A stretch of 64,000 nucleotides of DNA from Halobacteriovorax marinus (GCA_002163155.1 MAAO01000002.1:124001-188000); one strand, 5' to 3'. Shown: positions 43,057 to 52,302, numbered from the stretch's first letter. The notes: generated by a model not told the origin, from the letters alone. Numbers and translations are program-made.

Positions 43057-45042
43057 ATGCGCAAAAAATACTTACTTTTAATGAGTGTCTATTTTTTTAC
43101 ACAATCAGTTTTTGCTAATGGAGATCTTTTCAATAAATCTCTAAAAGAACTTATGGAAGTCACAGTTACTGTGGCCAGCAAGAATGAAGTAGATAACTCT
43201 CTAGCACCTTCCTCTGTGACAGTTTATACGGAAGTCGATATTCAAAGAATGTCTTATTATACTTTAAAAGAACTAGCGGCCATAACACCAGGTTTCTCCA
43301 GTGCAAATATTCATGCAGGACAAACAAACCTGATGGTTAGAGGACAAAAAGTTGAAGGATTCGATAATAATAAAGTACTCATCCTTCTTGATGGTCTTCC
43401 AACTAATCATCTTCGAAATGGAAGAGGAGCAGTTGATGGAGATCTCTCACTCATTGGAATTGAAAAAGTTGAATTTTTAAAAGGTCCAGCCTCTGCTCTA
43501 TATGGAACTGGAGCTTTTTTTGGTGTTATTAATTTAACGACAAAGAAGGCGATGAAAAATACTCATGATGCCTCAACTCAACTTTTCTTTGGATCTCATG
43601 GAACAAGAGGAGTTAGGGCCTACTCGATATTTAATAATGGAGAAATTCAAGGCAAATTAAGAGTTGCCATTAGTAAGCAAGGTCCTACTGGGGAGTTGAG
43701 AGGATATAAGAGTGGAACAAAAGCTTACGATGTTGACAAGACTAGAACAAACCATGGTTTTGATGATGCAAATGATTATCATGTTGATGCTAGCTTTAAA
43801 TCGCTCAGTGGATTTTTCCGTGACTTTACCTTCGGATATTTTCTAACTGAAAATACTCATGGTACTTTTGAGGATTCATCTAACTTTAATGGTTTTGCCT
43901 ACACATTTTCAACCAATTCAATTTACGCGAAATACGATCGATATTTAAATGAAAAGTTATTTCTCACTAGTTATTTAAAATTAAGTGAATCATCTGAAGA
44001 GGGATTGAGATACAATTACAATCTTGTCTACAAAGGGATTGAAGGTTTAGTGGAAGGTCATTATCAAATGACTTCAGATTCCTTATTCATACTTGGTGGA
44101 AACTATGACACAAGAAAAAGAGCTCCTAGGTCGGATGGAACTCTACAGGGTGACGGAACTGGAGCAAATTCATTTGTTGAGGGAGGTTCAGCCTCGCTAA
44201 ATACTTATTCTCTTTTCATGCAATATCAAACAAGTTTTGATTTCTTAAACGGTTTTCTTATTACGGCCGGGCTAAGGTATGATAATTCTCAATCAGATTA
44301 CTCAGACTCATCAAAGATTTCTCCAAGACTGTCTCTTGTGCAAAGTTTAACTAGAAATACTAACTTGAAGTTCATCTATGGAACCGCTCTAAGATCTCCC
44401 GATTTAAAGTCAACTCTTATAAATGCTGGTGTTATTCAGGAGGGAGGAAGCTTAAAACAAAGTAAGCTAGATGCTGAGTCTGTGAGATCATTGGAAATTG
44501 CAGTTACACATAAATATGAAAATTTACGCATTAGTGCTTCTATTTCAAAAGCGAATACAAAAGATGCGATAAATAGAAGAACATTTAATGGTAAAGACTC
44601 ATATAGAAATGACACCGGAAAAACAAAATCCAACGCAATTGATTTTGAAGCTAAGTACACTTTCTCAAAAGAAAGACAGGTTTTCATCAATTATTCTTAT
44701 TCTAAATCAGTAGTACCAAGTGTAACCAATGACTCTGACTTATACGGACAAGAAGTCGAAGGAACTCCGACAACCATGGTCAATTTTGGAGGTTACTATA
44801 AGTGGAGGTTTATTAGGAGTTCTTTAATTGGAAAGTTTATTGATTCTTTCCGAGTTGAGGATCAGTCTTCTAGACACAAAGGTTTCTTCTTATTAGATCT
44901 TAATCTAAGCTTTTCATATTCAAATAAGTTAAGATTTGAATTAAAGGCCACTAACTTAATAGGTGAAGATGCTAGGGTTCCAAATTTTCAAGAGCAATAC
45001 TTTCCAAGAACGTTCTTAGCAAATATTGCTTATGATTTTTAG
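43057..45042 (+). CDS. TonB-dependent outer-membrane receptor
   Basis: The 661-residue protein has a signal peptide (to VFAN, 21), a plug (about 30-165: SLKELMEVTVTVASKNE, NKVLILLDGLPTNHLRNG, IEKVEFLKGPASALYGTGAFFGVINLTTK), and a barrel that ends in the strand FLANIAYDF with a terminal Phe. The motif GTALRSPDLKSTL is the usual barrel segment. The plug start S-L-x-x-L-x-x-V-x-V-x-V-A-S is shared with the receptor at 6297-8252, so both belong to one subfamily; the ligand is unknown. No ribosome binding site is seen before the ATG. A bufferin-type operon follows 600 bases later, so a metal ligand is conceivable. Confidence 0.92.
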   Translation: MRKKYLLLMSVYFFTQSVFANGDLFNKSLKELMEVTVTVASKNEVDNSLAPSSVTVYTEVDIQRMSYYTLKELAAITPGFSSANIHAGQTNLMVRGQKVEGFDNNKVLILLDGLPTNHLRNGRGAVDGDLSLIGIEKVEFLKGPASALYGTGAFFGVINLTTKKAMKNTHDASTQLFFGSHGTRGVRAYSIFNNGEIQGKLRVAISKQGPTGELRGYKSGTKAYDVDKTRTNHGFDDANDYHVDASFKSLSGFFRDFTFGYFLTENTHGTFEDSSNFNGFAYTFSTNSIYAKYDRYLNEKLFLTSYLKLSESSEEGLRYNYNLVYKGIEGLVEGHYQMTSDSLFILGGNYDTRKRAPRSDGTLQGDGTGANSFVEGGSASLNTYSLFMQYQTSFDFLNGFLITAGLRYDNSQSDYSDSSKISPRLSLVQSLTRNTNLKFIYGTALRSPDLKSTLINAGVIQEGGSLKQSKLDAESVRSLEIAVTHKYENLRISASISKANTKDAINRRTFNGKDSYRNDTGKTKSNAIDFEAKYTFSKERQVFINYSYSKSVVPSVTNDSDLYGQEVEGTPTTMVNFGGYYKWRFIRSSLIGKFIDSFRVEDQSSRHKGFFLLDLNLSFSYSNKLRFELKATNLIGEDARVPNFQEQYFPRTFLANIAYDF

Positions 45043-45050
45043 TAGATCAC

Positions 45051-45458
45051 TTAAGAGAACATTTCAAAAATTTCCTTCTCAGTTAAACACTTTGTCTCTT
45101 CCTTAAAGGAGTAAAGATCTGAGCTCTTATCAATGAAGAATTGAATATCAAACTTAAAGCCTTCGTCACTCGCAAGTAGACCAAGAGGGATATGATAAAG
45201 TTCTTTTCCTTTAAATTTATAAAAGAGGTGAGTACCACATTCGCTGCAAAATCCTCTCTCTGCCCAATTCGAAGAGTTGTATCTCTTTATACTTGAGTCT
45301 TTTACAAAGCTCACATTGCTAGTATTGAGGATAGACATGAGTGGGCCACCGCCCCAGTTGCGACACATCTTACAATGACAAGCCGCGAATTCTTTCTTCT
45401 CTAATTCAAAGCTAAATTCTACTTTCTTGCACAAGCATGTGACCATGTGTTCGCTCAT
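45051..45458 (-). CDS. GFA/CENP-V family zinc protein
   Basis: The pattern CLCKKVEFSFE, CHCKMCRNWGGG, FCSECGTHLFYKF with the closing YHIPLGLL is the GFA fold, which binds one or two zinc ions through these Cys. Family members include glutathione-dependent formaldehyde-activating enzyme, but most have no known substrate, so the name should not be taken as function. The 135-residue length is normal. It is convergent with the TonB receptor gene, 8 bases apart. Confidence 0.9.
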   Translation of the reverse strand: MSEHMVTCLCKKVEFSFELEKKEFAACHCKMCRNWGGGPLMSILNTSNVSFVKDSSIKRYNSSNWAERGFCSECGTHLFYKFKGKELYHIPLGLLASDEGFKFDIQFFIDKSSDLYSFKEETKCLTEKEIFEMFS

Positions 45459-45633
45459 AAACTATCTCTCTAGTTGATTTTTATTGAATATTAACATCGT
45501 TCTGCTACAATTTATATCTATCATAAGTGGTTGAATATACAAGTAAAATGCTTTTTTTTAGATTTTCTTGAATTAAAAATCGTAACAAAAATGTCTTTAA
45601 ATTAACTAACTACAAATCTTAAAGGAGATTAGT

Positions 45634-45909
45634 ATGAAAAAGGAAATTATTTTAAGCGTAGCAGTTGCAGGACTAATGGCAGTATCAACTTCAAATACTG
45701 AAGCTGCACCAAAGTGGGCCAAAAAAGGTGACACGATTGTAAAGTGTAGAGGAATTGCCAAAAAAGGTGCTAATGATTGTGGTGCTAACGGACACGATTG
45801 TGCGGGACAAGCTAAAGTAAATAACGATCCAAAAGAATGGGTTTATGTTCCACAAGGTGTTTGTGAGAAAGTTACTGGTGGTGTTGTTTACAAGAAGAAA
45901 ACTATCTAA
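45634..45909 (+). CDS. bufA1: Bufferin precursor peptide BufA1 (DUF2282)
   Basis: A signal peptide (to TEAAP, about 24) is followed by a small Cys peptide: KCRGIAKKGANDCGANGHDCAGQ, then EWVYVPQGVCEKVTGG. The four Cys and surrounding residues fit DUF2282 bufferins, copper-binding peptides whose two middle Cys are converted into thiooxazole groups by the BufB/BufC pair before export. A strong ribosome binding site (AAAGGAG) is present. The gene is directly followed (4 bases) by BufB and then BufC. It should act in copper handling in the periplasm. The metal role is established for relatives, not for this protein. Confidence 0.9.
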   Translation: MKKEIILSVAVAGLMAVSTSNTEAAPKWAKKGDTIVKCRGIAKKGANDCGANGHDCAGQAKVNNDPKEWVYVPQGVCEKVTGGVVYKKKTI

Positions 45910-45912
45910 GTA

Positions 45913-46725
45913 ATGAATTCTAAAAAAATTATAGGCGCGGGGTTAAATCTGCGCCTTGATTACATTGATGAATTTTTAGAACTCATGCCTGAAGTGCCCT
46001 TTGTAGAAGTCATTACTGATAACTGGCACTCGGATGGGCCTCATCATAAGAAGTTAGAGAAAATTCGCGAAAATTATCCAGTTTCATTTCACTGTGTGTC
46101 GATGAATCTGGCCGGTGTTGACCCCATTAATTCCAAATATCTTTTAAAAACAAAAGAGCTGATGGATAAGTTTCAACCCTTTCAAATATCTGATCACTTA
46201 AGCTTCCAAACAATGGATGGAGTTAGCTTTCATGATCTCTTACCTTTTCCATTTACTGATAGAACTTTGGAGAATGTGAGTGAGCGCGTACTACAAGTTC
46301 AAGAGAATTTAAAAACGCCAATTTTAATTGAAAACCTTTCTTATTATACGGAATATAAAGAGTCACACATGAGTGAACTCGTATTCTTAAATAAGTTAAT
46401 AGATAAGACAGATGCTTTAATTCTTTTTGACCTTAATAATATTTGGGTCAATGAGAAAAATTCAATTGCAAGTACAGTCGATTTCGTTGAACAAATCAAT
46501 TGGGCGAAGGTCGCTGAAGTTCACGTAGCGGGACCTGATATCTTTGACGGGCTCTATGTGGATACCCATGGCTCTAATGTGGACGATGAAGTGATTGAGC
46601 TTGTAAAGAGGGCTAGTCTCTACTTAAAGAATTTACCGGTTGTTTATGAAAGAGATAATAATCTCCCACCATTTTCGGAAATACTTTCAGAAGTTAAAAA
46701 AATAGAGGGGGCGATTCATGGATAG
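45913..46725 (+). CDS. bufB: MNIO-family peptide-modifying enzyme BufB (DUF692)
   Basis: The 270 residues form a TIM-barrel-like multinuclear iron enzyme of the DUF692/MNIO family. Iron ligands are seen in ISDHLSF, ILIENLSYY, FDLNNIWVN, AEVHVAG and DTHGS, and VVYERDNN near the end. It uses iron and oxygen to change Cys residues of the precursor peptide. It lies between BufA1 and BufC, and overlaps BufC by 8 bases. The length is that usual for the family. Confidence 0.93.
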   Translation: MNSKKIIGAGLNLRLDYIDEFLELMPEVPFVEVITDNWHSDGPHHKKLEKIRENYPVSFHCVSMNLAGVDPINSKYLLKTKELMDKFQPFQISDHLSFQTMDGVSFHDLLPFPFTDRTLENVSERVLQVQENLKTPILIENLSYYTEYKESHMSELVFLNKLIDKTDALILFDLNNIWVNEKNSIASTVDFVEQINWAKVAEVHVAGPDIFDGLYVDTHGSNVDDEVIELVKRASLYLKNLPVVYERDNNLPPFSEILSEVKKIEGAIHG

Positions 46726-47200
46726 CCTCAAGTCTATTCTCACAAACTTTACCAGTGATATCTTAAATCAAGAGGGGGAAACTTCGAGTGAAGTTTTAAA
46801 AGATACAACTTCTTCCAATATGAAATACTATAAAAATAATTATCTCTATAATCATCTTGATCATCTAGGTAATGCTTATAAAGCAGTTAAAGTGATTCTA
46901 GGTGAGGGAAACTTTCAATACTTTGCGAGACTTTTTCTTCTTTCAACTCCTCCAAAGATGACGGATATGAATCAGTATGGTGCAGGCTTTTCTGAATTTC
47001 TTGGAGAGAGAGCTGAGTTAGAAAATATTCAATATCTCTTTCAGATAGCAAGACTCGATTGGTTCTGGTTCGCTCAAACAGAGGATGAAATATCAATACC
47101 TCAGGGTATTTACCAGTTGTGGAATGCATTTCTCGATGGCAGCGATATAAGTGAAATAGAAGTAGATGAAACAATTATAGAAAAAATATCATACCAATAA
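46718..47200 (+). CDS. bufC: BufC-like partner of the MNIO enzyme (DUF2063), short form
   Basis: The N-terminal part (YKNNYLYNHLDHLGNAYKAVKVILGEGNFQYFARLFLLSTPP, GAGFSEFLGE, LFQIARLDWFWF) matches the DUF2063/HvfC N-terminal domain, which presents the precursor to the MNIO enzyme. Relatives usually have an additional C-terminal domain and about 250 residues; here the protein ends at 160, with only a short acidic tail. Either this form is minimal or the C-terminal half has been lost. Its start lies within the end of the BufB gene. Confidence 0.82.
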   Translation: MDSLKSILTNFTSDILNQEGETSSEVLKDTTSSNMKYYKNNYLYNHLDHLGNAYKAVKVILGEGNFQYFARLFLLSTPPKMTDMNQYGAGFSEFLGERAELENIQYLFQIARLDWFWFAQTEDEISIPQGIYQLWNAFLDGSDISEIEVDETIIEKISYQ

Positions 47201-47229
47201 AAAACAAGTAAATTTAATAAGGGGAACTT

Positions 47230-47829
47230 ATGAAGTCATTAATCCTAGTCGCAGCATTATTTTATTCAACATTTACTCTCGCTAAAACTGAAGCATGGGT
47301 CATTGATAACGCCCACTCAAAAGTAGGCTTTGAGATCACTCATCTTATTATTTCAACAGTAGAAGGGAAGTTTAATAAGTTTTCTGGAATTTTAAAATTT
47401 GACGCTAGTAATCCTCTTAAGTCTATTAAAGGATTTTCTTTTCAAACTGATATTGATGCAGCGTCGATTGATACTTCTAATGGGAAAAGAGATAAGCATT
47501 TAAGAAGCGCCGATTTCTTTGATGTGAAGAAGAATCCTAAAGTGAAATTCATTTCTACTAAAGTGACTTCAAAGGATGGAAAGAAATTTGATATTCACGG
47601 AAAACTCACTATGGCCGGTGTCACTAAGAATGTTGTTCTAAAGACAAAGTACTTAGGTTCAGTTGATGCTTACGATGTGAAGAGAATTTCATTTGTAGCG
47701 AAGACTACTGTTAAGAGAGAAGACTTTGGTCTTACTTGGAATGACATTGTCGAGTCTGGTCCAGTGGTTGGTTCTGAAGTTGAGATTGAACTTAGAATTC
47801 AGGCCAAGAGAAAAGCTGATTTAGATTAA
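47230..47829 (+). CDS. YceI-family periplasmic protein
   Basis: A signal peptide (KSLILVAALFYSTFTLA) is followed by the YceI lipocalin-like fold: WVIDNAHSKVGFEITHLIISTVEGKFNKFSGIL, DIDAASIDTSNGKRDKHLRSADFFDVKKNPKVKF, and FGLTWNDIVESGPVVGSEVEIEL. YceI proteins bind polyisoprenoid or amphiphilic lipids in the periplasm and react to stress. It follows BufC by 29 bases on the same strand and with its own ribosome binding site (AAGGGGAA), so it could belong to the same operon. A terminator was not seen before it. Confidence 0.93.
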   Translation: MKSLILVAALFYSTFTLAKTEAWVIDNAHSKVGFEITHLIISTVEGKFNKFSGILKFDASNPLKSIKGFSFQTDIDAASIDTSNGKRDKHLRSADFFDVKKNPKVKFISTKVTSKDGKKFDIHGKLTMAGVTKNVVLKTKYLGSVDAYDVKRISFVAKTTVKREDFGLTWNDIVESGPVVGSEVEIELRIQAKRKADLD

Positions 47830-47832
47830 ACA

Positions 47833-48726
47833 TTAAGGGTCTAAGGGGTCTGTTCCTGCACTAAGGACAGACTGCGAGACCTTATATTCTGTAGCATTTT
47901 TTTCTAAGAGTTTAAATCCACCTAATTTATAGCCCAGTAACTCCTCTGATCTCGTGTCTAGGAAACTAATTTCATTAAAGGCATAGTAGTAGTTCTGTGC
48001 CTTCGTTGTCACTATGAGAGACTTTTCTATTCCATGTCTAATCATGAACCTTCCAGCATTTCTAAGATTGGTGATAGAATTCCTTGCATAGGGTTCTATA
48101 GCAATTCTATATTCGGGAATACCATACTTCTTCATGAGGACTTTCTTCATCTCATAGGCTTCATTGTGGGGAGTGTCTTTTGGGTGAACATTTCCACCAC
48201 TCACTAAGATCGCCGCATAATGATCTCGTTTAAAAATCTTGTAAGCAATTTCTAGACGCTCAAGTGAAGTCTCATCTAAAGCAATATCACTTTTTTGACT
48301 TGAGCTTGCATGTCCTGGAATAATCATAAGTATGTGATCAGAAATCTCTTCTTCTCGTAAGGCCAACAACACTCGACTTACAGGACGATTTTCTTTTTCT
48401 ATGTCTATTATATTCTGATGATCTTTCGCCATCTCTTTTTTGGCGTAGGCATAGTGATTGGCAGGAACACTATTTTTAAAATTATTGATATGATCTTTAC
48501 TAAAGAATGTTTTTACTTTTCTTCGAAGAGATCTCTTCTTATTTCGCTCTTCTTCTGAACAGTTTTCATTTCTAATGATATTCTTTTTAGTTTCCCCAAG
48601 AATACTATTTATGAACGTTTCCATTTCACATTCTGAGAGAGCATTAAGTCTCTGATTAAAGGGTTTTCTTAGGTGTGAACAACTACTAATTAGTAATAGT
48701 AGAAAAATAAGATTGATTTTTTTCAA
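47833..48726 (-). CDS. DUF218 (YdcF/SanA-like) lipoprotein
   Basis: A TTG start with AGGAG 7 bases upstream begins a lipoprotein signal (KKINLIFLLLLISSC). The C-terminal 170 residues match DUF218: ILMIIPGHASSS, YAAILVSGGNVHPKDTPHNEAYEMKKVLMKKYGIPEYRIAIEPYARNSITNLRNAG, SLIVTTKAQNYY. DUF218 proteins (ElyC, SanA, YdcF) act in envelope biogenesis. It precedes no known partner on its strand and is 9 bases downstream of the FabI gene, so it may be the last gene of that operon. Confidence 0.88.
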   Translation of the reverse strand: MKKINLIFLLLLISSCSHLRKPFNQRLNALSECEMETFINSILGETKKNIIRNENCSEEERNKKRSLRRKVKTFFSKDHINNFKNSVPANHYAYAKKEMAKDHQNIIDIEKENRPVSRVLLALREEEISDHILMIIPGHASSSQKSDIALDETSLERLEIAYKIFKRDHYAAILVSGGNVHPKDTPHNEAYEMKKVLMKKYGIPEYRIAIEPYARNSITNLRNAGRFMIRHGIEKSLIVTTKAQNYYYAFNEISFLDTRSEELLGYKLGGFKLLEKNATEYKVSQSVLSAGTDPLDP

Positions 48727-48735
48727 GGATAGCTC

Positions 48736-49500
48736 CTATTTAGTTACGATAGATATACCAGCATCTACGTAGTGTACTTGTCCCGTTATAGAAGATGAGT
48801 TATCGGAGAGTAGAAAACTTGCGAGATTTCCCACATCTTGAATGGTTACATTCTTCTTTAGGGGAGAGTGATCTTTTATATTATCTAAGAAAGTAGAGAA
48901 ATTAGGAATTCCCACTGCTGCTAGTGTCTTAATAGGTCCCGCAGAAATAGCATTCACTCTTATTCCATCTCTACCTAGATCGTGGGCCAGGTACATAGTG
49001 ATAGATTCTAAAGCCGCCTTGGCCACTCCCATTAAATTATAACCAGGGAGAACTTTCTTAGAGCCATAATAAGTCATAGAGATAATGGAAAAGTTATTTG
49101 AAAAGAGGGGCTTAAGAACTTGGCAAAGACTCACTAGAGAGAACGCTGAAATATCAAGTGTTTCAAAGAAGCCTTTCTTTGAGCACTCATGAAATCTCTT
49201 ATTGAATTCTTCGCTAGGGCTAAAAGCTATGGAGTGAACTAGTCCATCAAAAGTTCCCCATTTTTCTTTAATGACATTATGCAGGTTTTCGATTTCTTCA
49301 GTCTTCGTGACATCGGCTTCAATATAGAAATCCGCTTCAATTTCTTCAGCAAGAGGTTTCACTCTTTTTAGATTTGATTGGTGGAAATAACAAATTCCAA
49401 TTGTAGCACCTCTTGCTTTGAGATTTTGTAAAATTCCCCAAGCAATGGACCTCTTATTGGCAAGGCCTAGAACAACAATTTTCTTATTTTTTAAGTCCAT
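48736..49500 (-). CDS. fabI: Enoyl-ACP reductase, FabI type
   Basis: The short-chain dehydrogenase fold shows FabI features: VVLGLANKRSIAWGIL (cofactor loop), LVHSIAFSP, SMTYYGSKKVLPGYNLMGVAKAALES with the catalytic Tyr six residues before Lys, and VNAISAGPIKTLAAVGIPNF (substrate loop). It reduces trans-2-enoyl-ACP with NADH in fatty acid elongation. It overlaps the deacetylase gene by 17 bases, within a polyketide-like lipid cluster. A reductase of this type would remove double bonds, which a polyene route does not need, so it may serve primary lipid synthesis or a part-saturated product. Confidence 0.9.
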   Translation of the reverse strand: MDLKNKKIVVLGLANKRSIAWGILQNLKARGATIGICYFHQSNLKRVKPLAEEIEADFYIEADVTKTEEIENLHNVIKEKWGTFDGLVHSIAFSPSEEFNKRFHECSKKGFFETLDISAFSLVSLCQVLKPLFSNNFSIISMTYYGSKKVLPGYNLMGVAKAALESITMYLAHDLGRDGIRVNAISAGPIKTLAAVGIPNFSTFLDNIKDHSPLKKNVTIQDVGNLASFLLSDNSSSITGQVHYVDAGISIVTK

Positions 49501-50170
49501 ATTTTTCCTGAAACGTATTAGTCACCATGGCCTTTGTTAGAGGAAGAAAGTTGTAACCTTCTTCCTTGGCACAAGTAATAAAGTATTCAAGCTGTATGAG
49601 AAAGTTCTCTTGTTTACTACTTTCTAAAGTGTCATGTAATAGAATTATACTCCCATTTTGCAATTTCGCTAGGGCAGTATCCATTTTCGTTTTGGTGAGC
49701 TCATTATTGGTGTCATAGAATCGGGTATCCCAAAGAATCAGAGGTAACTGATCTTCTTTTAGCGCCCGCATTAAAGGAGGAGTTTTCATTCCAAGAGGTG
49801 ATCTAAAACCCACGACTTCACAAGCAAGTTGTTCTTTTAGAAAATCTTCAGAAGTTTGTACCCAAGCTTTTAGGTGTGACTTATTTTTAAAGTAATTGTT
49901 AGTGTCGTGGTCAATGGTATGATTTCCAATTGCGTGACCTTCTTCTATAATTAACTTTGCAATGTCTAAGTTATCTTTGACATGATTTCCAATAACAAAG
50001 AAAGTTGCTCTGGATTGATATTTCTTTAAGAGTTCTAAGACTTTCTTTGTGAGTACATCGTGAGGACCATCATCAAATGTTAAAAAAAGAGATTTTATAG
50101 TGAGCTCTTTAGAGTGAATTCTTCTAATACAAGGGCCTGTGAATTTATCGTAGAGGGATTGAAAACTCAT
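49484..50170 (-). CDS. Polysaccharide deacetylase (NodB-type)
   Basis: The NodB motifs are complete: LFLTFDDGPHD (catalytic and metal-binding Asp), GNHTIDHDTN (H-x-x-x-H metal ligands), GFRSPLGMKTPPL and LWDTRFYDT, and SIILLHDTLES near the end. No signal peptide is seen, so it may act in the cytoplasm on a lipid-linked or glycosylated intermediate. Such deacetylases are often found in aryl-polyene and flexirubin clusters; their exact substrate is not known. It overlaps both neighbours by a few bases. Confidence 0.9.
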   Translation of the reverse strand: MSFQSLYDKFTGPCIRRIHSKELTIKSLFLTFDDGPHDVLTKKVLELLKKYQSRATFFVIGNHVKDNLDIAKLIIEEGHAIGNHTIDHDTNNYFKNKSHLKAWVQTSEDFLKEQLACEVVGFRSPLGMKTPPLMRALKEDQLPLILWDTRFYDTNNELTKTKMDTALAKLQNGSIILLHDTLESSKQENFLIQLEYFITCAKEEGYNFLPLTKAMVTNTFQEKYGLKK

Positions 50171-50877
50171 GATTCAAACGAGTACACTATACTATCGCCA
50201 CCGGGTCTATTGACGGTGAAGTTAGTATGATTTTGACTCAATTTTCTAAGTATGTCTTCGAGTCCATTGGCCGGAAAAACTTCTCTTGAAGTTGGAGCTT
50301 CGCAGTGAGTGTTAAAACATATGTCTGTTAAAACTCTTCCCTTATGAGACTTAAATAACTCACTTGTTGAATCCTTTAGAAAAAGGGCACCACAAGCACC
50401 ACTTTTTAATTTGATTTCATTTCCATAAATACGCTCTTTTACTTCAAGCAGCTCTTTAGGATAAGCATCGATTCCCACAATGATCACAGGTTTAGTTGAA
50501 CTGGAGGCAAGCGCCATCTCAATTCCTGTTTCATAACTTATAAATCCATTACTAGCACTAATACCTAAGTGAATATTAGGAATCTGAAGAGAAACAGATC
50601 CTAGTGTTGAATTGTGTAAACTATTTTGAAAGAAAATTGGTCTTGCGTGATCTTTACTGGCAAGTGAAGAGAAGAAGCTATAAGTTTGTCCTAATTCTCC
50701 CTCTCCTGTGCATATAATAAGGTCATATTCACTGAGGGTAATCTCTTCTAAGATCTGACCAATCACTTTTTCACAAAGAATCATATTCGTAGATTTCTTT
50801 CGATTCTTTCTATCTAAGATTTCTTCTTCAATATCATTCATGGAGACTATTTGTGATGAGATTAATTTAAGCATCAT
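50167..50877 (-). CDS. Ketosynthase-like chain-length-factor protein (PF13723-like)
   Basis: This 236-residue protein has the N-terminal half of a ketosynthase fold: YDLIICTGEGELGQTYSFF, FFQNSLHNSTLGSVSLQIPNIHLGISASNGFISYETGIEMAL, and PVIIVGIDAYPKELL. The active-site Cys is replaced (G-I-S-A-S-N-G), and the C-terminal half is absent, as in the chain-length-factor-like proteins of aryl-polyene clusters. It should pair with the KS encoded next, with which it overlaps by 11 bases. AGGAGAG precedes the ATG at 50877. Confidence 0.82.
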   Translation of the reverse strand: MMLKLISSQIVSMNDIEEEILDRKNRKKSTNMILCEKVIGQILEEITLSEYDLIICTGEGELGQTYSFFSSLASKDHARPIFFQNSLHNSTLGSVSLQIPNIHLGISASNGFISYETGIEMALASSSTKPVIIVGIDAYPKELLEVKERIYGNEIKLKSGACGALFLKDSTSELFKSHKGRVLTDICFNTHCEAPTSREVFPANGLEDILRKLSQNHTNFTVNRPGGDSIVYSFES

Positions 50878-52042
50878 CTCTCCTAGAAACTATGAAAGAA
50901 GAATTTACTCCTCCAAAGCCTAGTGTGGCCTTTAGAATATTTGTCACTTTTCCTTCTAGAGGTTTTCTTGGCAATAGAAGATCTATTTCTTGATCTTGTT
51001 CGACTAGCGCACTTGAAGGAGGAATGAGTTGTGTTTCAAGTACTTTTAAAATGATCCCTAGTTCAAAAGCTCCACTTGCTGCTAGTGCATGGCCGTGGAC
51101 ACCTTTTGTACTAATGACTGGAACTTGATTACCAAATATTGCGTTTAGAGCAAAACCTTCAGATTGGTCATTATGAAATGAACCTGTTCCATGGGCATGA
51201 ATAAGTGAAATGGATTCTTTTGTTAATCCACTTAACTCTAAAGTTTCATGAATTGATTTCTGATAGCCTTTTCCCTCTGGATGGGGAGAAGTCATATGGT
51301 AGGAATCTAATACAGTAGATCCATCTCTTAAAAGATAAGGAGAATCGCTATTTCTCTCTAAGGTAAAAAATGCTCCACCTTCAGAGAGATTAATTCCCGT
51401 TCTATTTTGGTCAAAAGGTTTACAATTATCTTCTGTTAAAAGTTTTAAACTTCCAAAGCCTCTGATTGTTAATTTTCCAAGTTCTTCAACTCCACCAACA
51501 ATGGCCCGAACAGATCTCTTTGAAGACAATTGTTGATAGGCGAGTGTAATTGCCTGAGTAGATGCGCTACAAGCGGAACTTGTGATGAGAACTTTTCCAG
51601 TGAAGGCCAAAGTCTTTTTTATTTCAACACTAAGTTGCCCGAGAGATTGCTCTCTTATACTTTCGATTGTTTGATCTTTATCATCTCCAAGTGAGTAACT
51701 CATAAGAGAGTCTTCCCAGCTTGTTAAATTTCCGGTTGTTGTACCAATGACTATGGTGTCGGTCTTATTAAGCTCGATCCATTTGGCACTATCAATGGCA
51801 CTCATTATTGAAAAGAGTGAGTAGTAGAGAGCTTTACTCTTTACCTTCGGAATAGACTTACACCATTTTGAATTTTCTACAAATTGAGTAACTTTTGAAA
51901 AGTCACTCTTCGGGATAACACCCAGACCATTTTTAATGACTGAGTTATTAGAAAGGCACTTTTCCCATAGAGCATCAAGGCCTATTCCTGCTGGAGAAAT
52001 TAAACCGTGACCAGTTATGGAAATAGTGTCTACTGGATTCAT
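50867..52042 (-). CDS. Beta-ketoacyl-ACP synthase (FabF-like)
   Basis: The Cys-His-His triad is complete: SSACSASTQ (Cys), LIHAHGTGSFHND (His) and KGVHGHALAASG (His). The start ISITGHGLISPAGIG and the end ATLGFGGVNSSFIVSRR are family typical. Such enzymes condense malonyl-ACP with an acyl chain. Together with the adjacent non-catalytic partner it could make a polyene or long acyl chain. It overlaps the ACP stop by one base. Confidence 0.93.
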   Translation of the reverse strand: MNPVDTISITGHGLISPAGIGLDALWEKCLSNNSVIKNGLGVIPKSDFSKVTQFVENSKWCKSIPKVKSKALYYSLFSIMSAIDSAKWIELNKTDTIVIGTTTGNLTSWEDSLMSYSLGDDKDQTIESIREQSLGQLSVEIKKTLAFTGKVLITSSACSASTQAITLAYQQLSSKRSVRAIVGGVEELGKLTIRGFGSLKLLTEDNCKPFDQNRTGINLSEGGAFFTLERNSDSPYLLRDGSTVLDSYHMTSPHPEGKGYQKSIHETLELSGLTKESISLIHAHGTGSFHNDQSEGFALNAIFGNQVPVISTKGVHGHALAASGAFELGIILKVLETQLIPPSSALVEQDQEIDLLLPRKPLEGKVTNILKATLGFGGVNSSFIVSRRDDA

Positions 52043-52302
52043 TATTTTTTTGAATTAATAAAATCAGAAATAGTTTGTAAGCTCTTAAAGTATTTTGCCC
52101 CTTCTTTGGCATCAACGATATGAACTTTATACTTATCTTCAATAGCAGCGACAGCTTCTAGAATATCAATTGAATCCAATTCAAGGGGAGCAGCTCCAAG
52201 CATAGATTCATCATTTAATTCATCTAAGTTGATATGCTCTAGGCCAGTTGCGTCAAGAATGGTCGTTGCAATATCTACAATTTGCGCATCATTAATTGGC
52301 AT
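52042..52302 (-). CDS. Acyl carrier protein
   Basis: The 86 residues show the ACP four-helix pattern with the phosphopantetheine attachment Ser in PLELDSIDILEAVAAIEDKY. The Asp-Ser-Ile form (rather than Asp-Ser-Leu) is common in specialised lipid clusters. AGGAAG precedes the ATG. It is the first gene of the five-gene minus-strand unit (ACP, KS, CLF-like, deacetylase, FabI), divergent from the LolA-like gene with an 86-base promoter region between. Confidence 0.93.
   Translation of the reverse strand: MPINDAQIVDIATTILDATGLEHINLDELNDESMLGAAPLELDSIDILEAVAAIEDKYKVHIVDAKEGAKYFKSLQTISDFINSKK

Noticed and set aside
45585-45630. ECF-sigma-type promoter (GTAAC) in front of the bufferin operon
   Set aside because: No CGT-type -10 element was found at a suitable distance after GTAAC.
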